Part shown: piece after piece, positions 5,843 through 12,544 of the stretch
Numbering within the stretch: the stretch's first letter is position 1
How the letters are laid out: each line of letters starts with the position of its first letter
Made by a program: the position numbers and the translations under genes
Notes under the pieces: generated by a model
The model's database searches: none
Seen by the model: only the letters and a program-made list of their open reading frames with translations
Told to the model about the DNA's origin: nothing
Assembly: GCA_043820045.1 (NCBI GenBank)
Contig: JBDREF010000101.1
Span: forward strand, 1 to 16,350
DNA from: JBDREF01 sp043820045
GTDB taxonomy: Bacteria; Planctomycetota; Phycisphaerae; Sedimentisphaerales; Anaerobacaceae
Reading direction: 5' to 3'
Length of the DNA: 16,350 nt

Positions 5843-8116
5843 CTATCTCTCGGCCCTGGGCTTGCCAATCAACAGTATCGAGCGCACTATCCCGCCGAGG
5901 CAAAGCTCGGTAATCTTCCGATGGTCAACCTTGACGGCCACGACATTTCTGCCCGGCTCGACGGCATCGGTAATTTCAACTTCGAAAGGCTTTCGCCGGG
6001 CCTCCGTGCCGAACGAGCCGACTTCACGGCCGTTAACGTAAACTGTAACCGCCTGGCCATCGACCTCGGTGAAGAACAAACTGAGCCGCCCCTGTTGAGG
6101 CTGAATGTCGATTGAAGTGCGATACCACATGATAGCCTTCGTATCCGGCAGGCCCTGAGCGCTGAGCGTTTTGCCGTATGTGGCCGCTTCCTGCCAGCTC
6201 GAATCGTCAAAGTCGGATTTGTGATAACCTTCCTCCACGCCGTTATCCGCCGTGTCGTATGCCAGCTTCATCCGGTCCGGCAGGACTTGCAGAACCTCGT
6301 TGGGTGAAGCTGTCGCTTCGGCGCCGGCCAGAATGTGCGCACCGACAAAGCGATTCAGATAGTTGAGCGTGTAGTGATTGCCGTAGCCTTTTTGCAGCTC
6401 GGCCTCGTTGCGGGCATACAATTCATCGTACACCCTCTTGGCTGCGGCAAAGTCGCCCTCGTTCATGGCATCGCGCATCTGGATATACTGCACCGCATTC
6501 CTGAAGCCCTCGGTCGTCATGGCCACGCGGGCGGAATAAAGCTCGTCAGAGCCGGCGGCCCTGGAAGCCTTTTCCACCAGATCGGCGAGCTTGAGCAGGA
6601 ACCGGGGCGTGTAAACCATGTGCAGCGCGTAGAAGCTGCCCGATTCGCATTTCATGTTCGCGAAAGCCTCGTCAATGCTCATCCAGTACTGCTTCATGAA
6701 AGGCCCGGCTGCGGAGCCGTAGAACTTCGCGAAGTAATCGTCCATCATCGCGCTGCTGCCGGCGGCCGGGTCGTAGGCAAGGCGGATGCTCTGATAGAGA
6801 TGAGGGCCGTAGATTTCCCAGTTCGCCAGCGATTCAAGATTGATGCCGATGCAGCCCTTGCTCTTGAGATACGGAATATCATGCTCCCAGACCGAGAGCT
6901 TCGAGAATGGAACCATGCACTCGGCAAGGTTATAGTTGTAGGTTCGATAAGCGATGTGCTGCGCCGCAGCGGACCAGCCGTCAATTACCTCGGCAAGCTG
7001 TATCCTGCCGGGCGAACTCGGACTGCCGATTCGGTGGTATCGCGAGTAGCGTATCGGGGCGATCCAGGCCACCAGGTTCGGCGAGAGCCTGCGATTCAGA
7101 GTCGGCGGCTGGGTATAATCGGCGTAGCAATAGAAGCTCAGGAGCCAGTCGGGGTGAACTGCTGCAACCTGTCTTGAAATCGCATCCAGAAAATCCACGT
7201 ACCGGTTTGTCACACTGACCGTTCCGGAGGACGGCTCGATACTCGCCGGGTCATCCTGCGCACGGCAATTATCGCACTGGCAGTATCCTGTTCCGTCCGG
7301 AGGGGAAACGGATGGATTGGGGTCTCCCTTCGAAATGACCCCTTCGGCGAATACATTGCGAAGCTCGGGATTGGATGTGCAGTACCAGTCCCCTTTCTTC
7401 CGCTCGCCGTCGCGCAAAGCGAAATACTCCAGATGAATCTGCCAAAGGCTCTGGTCCACGTAGCTGGCCCATGCGTGCCCGGTTGACATTTGCAGCCCGC
7501 CGTCGCCGTTCCATATTTTCCAGAGGCTCTGACCGGTCCACTGCGAGCCCCATATCTTGCGAAGCATCAAGCCGGGTTTGGCGGCAATGTCCAGGCTGCC
7601 AACGGTAACTGTCCTGCTCCGTGGGAAAACCTCGCCTAAATCGTTATCCATGAAATACCGGCATCCAAGCTCCTCCAAAAAGCGGCATACGGCCTTCATC
7701 GTTGACGTCTCACTCTGCCCTGCAATGAGAATCCGCGCCTTTCCGTCGCCGACTATGCGAAGCCCTTCCTTCGTCGGACTTTCAATCCCGCCGAGGTCCA
7801 GGCCTGAATTTACGGCAGCAGCACCGATGTAAATCGTGGGTCTGCCCGGACGAGGCTGGTCTGCAACTTCCAGTCTCGCCCCGGATATTTTCTCAATCCA
7901 GTCGGCTAAGACTTTCGCCGCCGCCGAATCGCTGCAATCGAAACCGCCGGCTCTTCTCTTCTGCGGCTTCTCGGTTCGACTCTCGGCGACTTTCTGCACC
8001 ACAATAACCGCAATCGCCCTGCCGTCTTTAACAATATCCATCCCCTGACTTCGGGCTGACAGGCCGGCGACTGCAAAGGCCGCCAAGACTGCCGATGTTA
8101 AACGCAGAGATTTCAT
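5843..8116 (-). CDS. Secreted DUF4838 (GH163-related) glycosidase-like protein
   Basis: The protein has 757 residues. Residues 1-24 are a Sec signal peptide. About 60-170 is the alpha/beta domain found ahead of GH20-like barrels ('VLADWIEKISGARLEV', 'PTIYIG', 'MKAVCRFLEELGCRYFMDNDLGEVFPR'). The central TIM-barrel-like DUF4838 region (about 180-500) includes 'CQCDNC' (Cys279, 281, 284), a family hallmark, and 'STGHAW'. Helical repeats follow, then a beta-sandwich (about 620-752: 'DFDDSSWQEA', 'WYRTSIDI', 'VTVYVNGREVG', 'GRNVVAVKV') like the GH2 sugar-binding domain. As I recall, GH163 endo-beta-N-acetylglucosaminidases were defined from DUF4838, so action on an amino-sugar glycan is possible but unproven. 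The ATG has AAGGAG 6 nt upstream. It starts 40 bp after the isomerase-like gene and is the last gene of its unit. Confidence 0.85.
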   Translation of the reverse strand: MKSLRLTSAVLAAFAVAGLSARSQGMDIVKDGRAIAVIVVQKVAESRTEKPQKRRAGGFDCSDSAAAKVLADWIEKISGARLEVADQPRPGRPTIYIGAAAVNSGLDLGGIESPTKEGLRIVGDGKARILIAGQSETSTMKAVCRFLEELGCRYFMDNDLGEVFPRSRTVTVGSLDIAAKPGLMLRKIWGSQWTGQSLWKIWNGDGGLQMSTGHAWASYVDQSLWQIHLEYFALRDGERKKGDWYCTSNPELRNVFAEGVISKGDPNPSVSPPDGTGYCQCDNCRAQDDPASIEPSSGTVSVTNRYVDFLDAISRQVAAVHPDWLLSFYCYADYTQPPTLNRRLSPNLVAWIAPIRYSRYHRIGSPSSPGRIQLAEVIDGWSAAAQHIAYRTYNYNLAECMVPFSKLSVWEHDIPYLKSKGCIGINLESLANWEIYGPHLYQSIRLAYDPAAGSSAMMDDYFAKFYGSAAGPFMKQYWMSIDEAFANMKCESGSFYALHMVYTPRFLLKLADLVEKASRAAGSDELYSARVAMTTEGFRNAVQYIQMRDAMNEGDFAAAKRVYDELYARNEAELQKGYGNHYTLNYLNRFVGAHILAGAEATASPNEVLQVLPDRMKLAYDTADNGVEEGYHKSDFDDSSWQEAATYGKTLSAQGLPDTKAIMWYRTSIDIQPQQGRLSLFFTEVDGQAVTVYVNGREVGSFGTEARRKPFEVEITDAVEPGRNVVAVKVDHRKITELCLGGIVRSILLIGKPRAER

Positions 8117-8156
8117 CCCTTGCTCCTTATATGAGATTATACTTAATGATACTTTC

Positions 8157-9113
8157 TCAGACGAAAGACACTCCCGCTTTCGCCGCGACGCTGCGCACGT
8201 GCTCGGCGGCCAGACGGTACTCCTCGGCGTTTGGCAAGTGCTCTAACATGAGCGGGACGTCCTTCAGCTTGCTCAGCTCTTTGAGGAAAGTAACGTAATC
8301 CAATCCGCCGGCTCCGGGGCGAATCTCATCGAGATGGGTCGTGAGTTTCTGCTGCAAGAGGATGTCTTTGCCGTGACAGCTCTTCATATAGGGCCCGAGT
8401 TTGCGGAAACACTCCCGGATCAGGTCGCCGTTTCGGAAATACCGTTGCGGGCTGCATACGAGGTTGACCGGGTCGAGATGAACGGCGAACTGCTTGCGGT
8501 CGATGGCCTTGAGAAGTTGCAGGTAGGAGTCCGGGGAATCGGGGTATGCCCACGGCATGGTCTCCAAAGTAAAGTACGTCCTGGTCGGTTTGACGTCGTC
8601 GATGATGGAGCGAGTCGTCTCGACAATCATATCGAAGGCCTCGTCCGTAAGGTTCTTCGGCGAAGGACCGTCCCACTGCTCGCCGAGCGAGCCGGCGATA
8701 TTAACGCAGCACCCGGCCCCAATTCTATCGGCCAGGGCCAACTGCGTGCGGCATTTGGCCAGTGCTTCTTTTCGCGTCTTCTCGTCGGGACTGATGGGAT
8801 TGCTCCAAGCCCCGACTTCGGCGATGACAATGTTCGCTTGCTCCGCCGCACGTGCGTAAGCTTTGACAACATCGTCCGAGGCTTCCGCGCCGACCGGGCA
8901 GTAGGCCGCGCTATAGCCAAGATTTTTCAAAGCACGCACCCAGGCATCAGGGTCCTTGCTCTTTTCAAAAGGTGGGCCGCCGAGGCGGATAGGATAAGTC
9001 GCCGCTTGCGAAGCAGACAGCGTAACCGCAGAGCCGAGACCCAACATGGCCGTCCCGGCAACGGCCGTTTTTACGAAACTGCGTCTGGATACTTTTCTTG
9101 TACTGTTATTCAT
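8157..9113 (-). CDS. Tat-exported xylose-isomerase-like TIM-barrel protein
   Basis: The protein has 318 residues. The N-terminus carries a twin-arginine signal (Arg10-Arg11 in 'SRRSFVK', hydrophobic stretch, 'SASQAA'), so the folded protein is exported. The rest fits the sugar-phosphate isomerase/epimerase and AP endonuclease 2 barrel superfamily. The four metal ligands of that superfamily appear in order: Glu184 ('FTLETMPW'), Asp214 ('VHLDPVN'), His247 ('SCHGKD') and Glu291 ('LMLEHLP'). The metal site is therefore probably intact and the protein could isomerise, epimerise or otherwise modify a sugar. Substrate is unknown. Export of such a fold is a recurrent planctomycete habit as I recall it, and may tie it to the glycan enzymes around it. 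AGGGA lies 7 nt before the ATG; 61 bp separate it from the DUF4091 gene upstream, and that gap holds a palindrome. Confidence 0.88.
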   Translation of the reverse strand: MNNSTRKVSRRSFVKTAVAGTAMLGLGSAVTLSASQAATYPIRLGGPPFEKSKDPDAWVRALKNLGYSAAYCPVGAEASDDVVKAYARAAEQANIVIAEVGAWSNPISPDEKTRKEALAKCRTQLALADRIGAGCCVNIAGSLGEQWDGPSPKNLTDEAFDMIVETTRSIIDDVKPTRTYFTLETMPWAYPDSPDSYLQLLKAIDRKQFAVHLDPVNLVCSPQRYFRNGDLIRECFRKLGPYMKSCHGKDILLQQKLTTHLDEIRPGAGGLDYVTFLKELSKLKDVPLMLEHLPNAEEYRLAAEHVRSVAAKAGVSFV

Positions 9114-9136
9114 CGTTTGTCCCTTTCAGGTTCCGC

Positions 9137-9161
9137 GTGTGCAACGAGTTGCACACCCTAC
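9137..9161. repeat. Palindromic repeat with GTAGGGTG box (copy 1)
   Basis: A perfect inverted repeat, GTGTGCAAC and GTTGCACAC around a 2-bp centre (9137-9156), is bordered by CCTAC. On the minus strand it reads GTAGGGTG followed by the hairpin. It fills much of the gap between the lipoprotein DUF4091 gene and the Tat-exported barrel gene. Two related elements lie at 12461-12480 and 12520-12540. Confidence 0.7.
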
Positions 9162-9174
9162 AGAAAAGTTGTCT

Positions 9175-10944
9175 CTATTTCTTATGTCGCAAAATCTGCT
9201 CGGCGAGATTTTCGCGGGCGGCGAGAAACTTACCGGGCTCTTTTGAGAACTCCCACCAGTTCGGTGCGACTGTATCAACAATCTTCCTGACCGCCTCTTT
9301 GCCCGCAAGCTTTTCGAGAATCGCCAGGTACTCATAATCTTCCATACCGTCGCGCAGGTTTTTCAAACGCATGCAGGTAACCGGGCCGTCAATCCCGCAG
9401 GGTGCTCCGGGATAGAACAGGAACCCGCCGCCGTTGTAATGCCTGGGATGCGCGAAGGCCGGATTGAACCAGGGCTCGATTACCGTAGTGACCGTGCTCC
9501 AATAGAGCAGGCCGGTGATGTCGTACTGGTAATTTATCCAGGTCGGAACTCGATAGGCGCTCAGCGGACGGTCGATATGCCAGTACGGCGGATCCAGATT
9601 CTTGACGCTTTCATACTGCGGATGATATTGAGGCGAACGCTGGACAAGGGCCGTATAAGACCAGACCTCATCGCCGTGGGAGATTTTTTCATTGATACTC
9701 TCACGGTCGATGAATGACCATAAAGGGCACCATATATCCACAGCAGGGTCCATATCCGGCCATGAAGGGTCCTGGAGATACGTCTGTTCCACGACCAGGC
9801 ATTTGAGCTGCGGCACGGCTTCGTGAACAAGCCGGCCGAGAACGAGCACCTGCTCGTAATTGCCGCGCAGGTTCGGCTCATCCAGCATGTACACATAAGC
9901 CCGCTTTTCCCAGCCGTTGTCTTTAAGGTACTTGTAGTAGTCCCTGTAATATCGCTGAGCCTTTTCTCTGTCGGCGTCGGAGATGGTCCTGTAGTCCGGC
10001 CTCAGAGTCGAGCCTGGCAGCCGGGCAAAACGCGATCTGGGTATCTCAAAATCGGTCACGTGGAGCGTGGCGATAAATTCCTTCAGCGCCTGGTGCCTTT
10101 CCGGAATGATGTTAAGAGAGCCGTCGCCGTTGACTTCCGGCAGGAGATAATCCGGAATCGGCGGATTGATGCGATGCTCCGCCATCGCCCGGCAGTATCG
10201 CATTTCGATTTGTTTGAATCTCTCGGAATTTCGCTCGACGTTGAAGGACCGCGCAACACTGCTGAAACTACCGAAATGGTTCTTGTGGGTCGGCCCGTCG
10301 GGAAGCGTGAAATCCCACACGGTGACAGTGACGCCGAGCTGTCCGGAGATTCCCCCTCTCGCCCGGACACTGAGCACCCCCGCGTATGTGCCCGCGGGAA
10401 CATCCTTCGGGACATGCACATCGACCCATAAAGCCTGATTCTGACCTTTGAAGACGTCGAACGGCACGGCATACATGTCATAGCCTGTGGTCTTAACCGG
10501 TTCCCCCCATCTCTCGCGGCTCTGGTTCAGAGGCTCGATGGGCTTGCCGGTATCAGGATTGATGAACGGCACAAGCGGGTCGGCATACAATCCCGGCGGC
10601 AGCTCCGCTCTCGGGCTGGACATTCGCACGCGGACGTATTCCTCCCTGAAGAGCCTGATGTTATCTTTTGCGATTTTCGAGCCCCCCTGCCCGGTGAGGT
10701 CGGAGATTTCCACTTCGACTACACTTATGTTCTCTTTCGGAGCAGCAACCACAACCTGAAACGATTCAACCTCATTCCTCGCCGCCTTGATCTCTATAGT
10801 CGCTGCTCCGTGTGGCTCCTGACTCTGACCGATGCGCTCCATGCTGTTTAGCGCCGTCAGTTGAATCATATCCGCCGCCGGAGAATATGCGCATGCGCCA
10901 AGTATCACCAGGGCGGAGACTATTGCACAAGTTCCATTTCTCAT
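9175..10944 (-). CDS. DUF4091 glycosidase-like protein, probable lipoprotein
   Basis: The protein has 589 residues. The N-terminus ends in 'LGAC' (Cys18), an acceptable lipobox, so the protein may be lipid-anchored; a signal peptidase I site at 'SPAAD' is the alternative. Residues about 26-215 are beta-rich ('WVDVHVPKDVPAGTYAGVLSV'). A TIM-barrel-like catalytic region follows with 'YMLDEPN' (Asp355, Glu356) as likely active-site strand. The C-terminal DUF4091 signature 'GGGFLFYPG' and 'RLKNLRDGMEDYEYL' (531-540) is intact. DUF4091 proteins are placed among glycoside hydrolase-like domains without a settled substrate. The ATG has GAGGA 5 nt upstream. The gene starts 25 bp after the preceding stop, so they share a transcript. 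It lacks the extra C-terminal domain of the DUF4091 protein two genes upstream. Confidence 0.88.
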   Translation of the reverse strand: MRNGTCAIVSALVILGACAYSPAADMIQLTALNSMERIGQSQEPHGAATIEIKAARNEVESFQVVVAAPKENISVVEVEISDLTGQGGSKIAKDNIRLFREEYVRVRMSSPRAELPPGLYADPLVPFINPDTGKPIEPLNQSRERWGEPVKTTGYDMYAVPFDVFKGQNQALWVDVHVPKDVPAGTYAGVLSVRARGGISGQLGVTVTVWDFTLPDGPTHKNHFGSFSSVARSFNVERNSERFKQIEMRYCRAMAEHRINPPIPDYLLPEVNGDGSLNIIPERHQALKEFIATLHVTDFEIPRSRFARLPGSTLRPDYRTISDADREKAQRYYRDYYKYLKDNGWEKRAYVYMLDEPNLRGNYEQVLVLGRLVHEAVPQLKCLVVEQTYLQDPSWPDMDPAVDIWCPLWSFIDRESINEKISHGDEVWSYTALVQRSPQYHPQYESVKNLDPPYWHIDRPLSAYRVPTWINYQYDITGLLYWSTVTTVIEPWFNPAFAHPRHYNGGGFLFYPGAPCGIDGPVTCMRLKNLRDGMEDYEYLAILEKLAGKEAVRKIVDTVAPNWWEFSKEPGKFLAARENLAEQILRHKK

Positions 10945-10969
10945 TGTATTCCTCTTTCAAATAAAGGTT

Positions 10970-12439
10970 TTAACGAAGCGAAACAATCCGGCATTGCCGC
11001 GGAGCGACTGCCACTTTGATTTTCCTATTGCCGACAGCAATCTCGACCGGCTCGTTCGTCACTGCGAAATCTGTACGGCGTACCAAAACGCGGTCGCCCA
11101 ATCGCAACCCCGAGACGACTGTCCCCGGCTGTCTTGGCACGTTGAAGTTAATGGGCGTACCTTCCGAGAGGAAGCGGCCGTACTGCTGGGCCTCGGCATA
11201 TACCTCGTGGACGAGCCGGATTTCCTTTGCCGCCTCCTGCTTCCCGCACCAGAGGAAAAACGTGTCCGTCCCCCGCAGCAACATGTGCCACAAAAGCTCC
11301 TTGTACTTTTCCTCGCTGAACTGAACCGTTTCGGATTTTATGTTGTCGTCTTCGATTGTGTGCCAGTGCACGAAACTGATAACGGGTGTCCCGGCCGGCG
11401 TGTTCTCACCGGCGTTGCTCGCCACCAGCAGCATGTTGTAGAACCACCGGTAATCCGTATCGGCGTAATCGTACCAGTCGAAAATCCTCTCCCACGTGTA
11501 AACTACCGGCATGGCAAACGTGTAGCCGGTTTCGGGGAATTCGTCATACCATTTCCTGTACCTGGCCCGCTGGTCCGCCCGGTGGGGCTGGCCGTCAACG
11601 AAGTATTCATAGTAATCATACCAGTAGCGATAGCCGTCGTGGGGATACACGCCGTAGGTGCCGACGAACACTCCTAGGAAACCGGCTTTCACCGGCTCTG
11701 CATAAACTTGCCGCTGAAGCTCGCAGCGCAATTGTCGCAGAGTCTTCTGAAATTCTTCGAAGTCGTCGATATTCTTAACGTTCTCACGGCAGCGGCGGCA
11801 GCGTTTCGATGCGGCGTGCGCCTCGTTGAATTCAATAGGCCCGTCTATTTCCCAATCGGCAAAAACAAAATCAACGTCCAGACCTTTGTCTTTGAATGCC
11901 CTGGCGAAATACTCGACCTGCTCGGCGATTTGCGCCTTGCGGAACTCGATCGCGAACGGACAGCCCATATTCTTCTTGCCGAAGGACGTGTCCCAGAAGG
12001 GCTTGTCCTCATCGTCGATATGCGCCGTGCGCGGATCGCCGTTGAAAAACGAATAGAGGCACCTCGTTGCGTCTATGTTCACCCGCAGGCCCAGTTTCTT
12101 CTGCGCTGCGGCAATCGTCGCAGACTCGGCCAGACTCTTTTCGCGATTGCCCGGATTCCAGGAAGTGACCAGCCCCACCCCCCTCTCGTCGAGCGTCTTG
12201 ACAAGCTCCTCGGCCGAATCCTCATCGAGCGGGCCCGGGTCCATCGCCTGCCAGAGATATAGCGGCAAACGCTCGCCTCTGTCGTATTCCAGAGGCCGGG
12301 TTGAATCCAGCACAACCCGTATCTGCTCGGGCCACTTAGGCGCCTGCTTCTGTGCTCGGCAAAGGCTGCCTGGACAAACCAACAGACCAACCGCCGTCCA
12401 AATCACAATTGACTTTTTATAGACACAACAATCTACCAT
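10970..12439 (-). CDS. Secreted TIM-barrel-like putative glycosidase, family not recognised
   Basis: The protein has 489 residues from the ATG at 12439. Residues 1-30 are a signal peptide (KKS, hydrophobic core, SLCRA). The body alternates strand and helix like a TIM barrel: 'LPLYLWQA', 'GVGLVTSWNPGN', 'GLRVNIDA', 'DVDFVFADWEIDGP', 'GFLGVFVGTYG', 'TPVISFVHWH', 'LLRGTDTFFLW'. Asp195 and Glu197 in 'ADWEID' are candidate catalytic residues; the D-x-E layout recalls GH18 and GH56 enzymes, but I cannot assign it to either. A short beta-domain closes the chain (about 430-489). A Cys pair 'CRRC' (214, 217) is unusual in an exported enzyme. The start is placed at 12439 because the longer frame to 12499 reads through palindromic repeats and would bury the signal peptide; only a weak GAG precedes 12439. 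Its place between two DUF4091 genes argues for glycan degradation. Confidence 0.78.
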   Translation of the reverse strand: MVDCCVYKKSIVIWTAVGLLVCPGSLCRAQKQAPKWPEQIRVVLDSTRPLEYDRGERLPLYLWQAMDPGPLDEDSAEELVKTLDERGVGLVTSWNPGNREKSLAESATIAAAQKKLGLRVNIDATRCLYSFFNGDPRTAHIDDEDKPFWDTSFGKKNMGCPFAIEFRKAQIAEQVEYFARAFKDKGLDVDFVFADWEIDGPIEFNEAHAASKRCRRCRENVKNIDDFEEFQKTLRQLRCELQRQVYAEPVKAGFLGVFVGTYGVYPHDGYRYWYDYYEYFVDGQPHRADQRARYRKWYDEFPETGYTFAMPVVYTWERIFDWYDYADTDYRWFYNMLLVASNAGENTPAGTPVISFVHWHTIEDDNIKSETVQFSEEKYKELLWHMLLRGTDTFFLWCGKQEAAKEIRLVHEVYAEAQQYGRFLSEGTPINFNVPRQPGTVVSGLRLGDRVLVRRTDFAVTNEPVEIAVGNRKIKVAVAPRQCRIVSLR

Positions 12440-12460
12440 AATTGACTCTGAAGAATCAGC

Positions 12461-12480
12461 ATGGGCTAAAGCCCATCCTA
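12461..12480. repeat. Palindromic repeat with GTAGGATG box (copy 2)
   Basis: ATGGGCT and AGCCCAT pair around AA (12461-12476) and are bordered by CCTAC. On the minus strand it reads GTAGGATGGGCTTTAGCCCAT, the same design as the copies at 9137 and 12520 but with a different stem. Confidence 0.65.
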
Positions 12481-12487
12481 CCCCTGG

Positions 12488-12508
12488 ATTCCGCATCAAG
12501 TGCGGAAT
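12488..12508. repeat. dRS3-like palindrome (ATTCCGCA-N5-TGCGGAAT)
   Basis: Eight-base arms pair perfectly around a 5-nt centre, within the string GGATTCCGC...GCGGAATGACA. It resembles the ATTCCC-N8-GGGAAT family called dRS3 in Neisseria and similar dispersed repeats elsewhere. This likeness is from memory and was not searched. Confidence 0.6.
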
Positions 12509-12511
12509 GAC

Positions 12512-12540
12512 AAAAAAAGTAGGGTGGGGCTTGCCCCACC
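12512..12540 (-). terminator. GTAGGGTG palindrome (copy 3) with T-run: possible internal terminator
   Basis: Five nt past the stop of the 656-residue DUF4091 gene, the minus strand folds GGTGGGGC (12533-12540) against GCCCCACC (12523-12530) around AA. CTAC and then seven T follow (12512-12518). A stem this GC-rich near a T-run looks like an intrinsic terminator or attenuator. Read on the plus strand the same hairpin is preceded by GTAGG, so it is also a member of the repeat family at 9137 and 12461. If it works, downstream genes would be less expressed or need a further promoter. Confidence 0.5.
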
Positions 12541-12544
12541 GATC

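Noticed and set aside
5710..5868. Longer start for the HTH-like protein
   Set aside because: It would overlap the end of the DUF4838 gene and run through a terminator-like hairpin and a promoter-like pair. A good ribosome binding site precedes the internal ATG at 5709.
6335..7177. 280-codon open frame on the plus strand
   Set aside because: It is antisense to the central DUF4838 region, which has conserved motifs on the minus strand.
12440..12499. Upstream start for the 489-residue barrel protein
   Set aside because: The extra residues are encoded by palindromic repeat DNA and would put a polar segment before the signal peptide.
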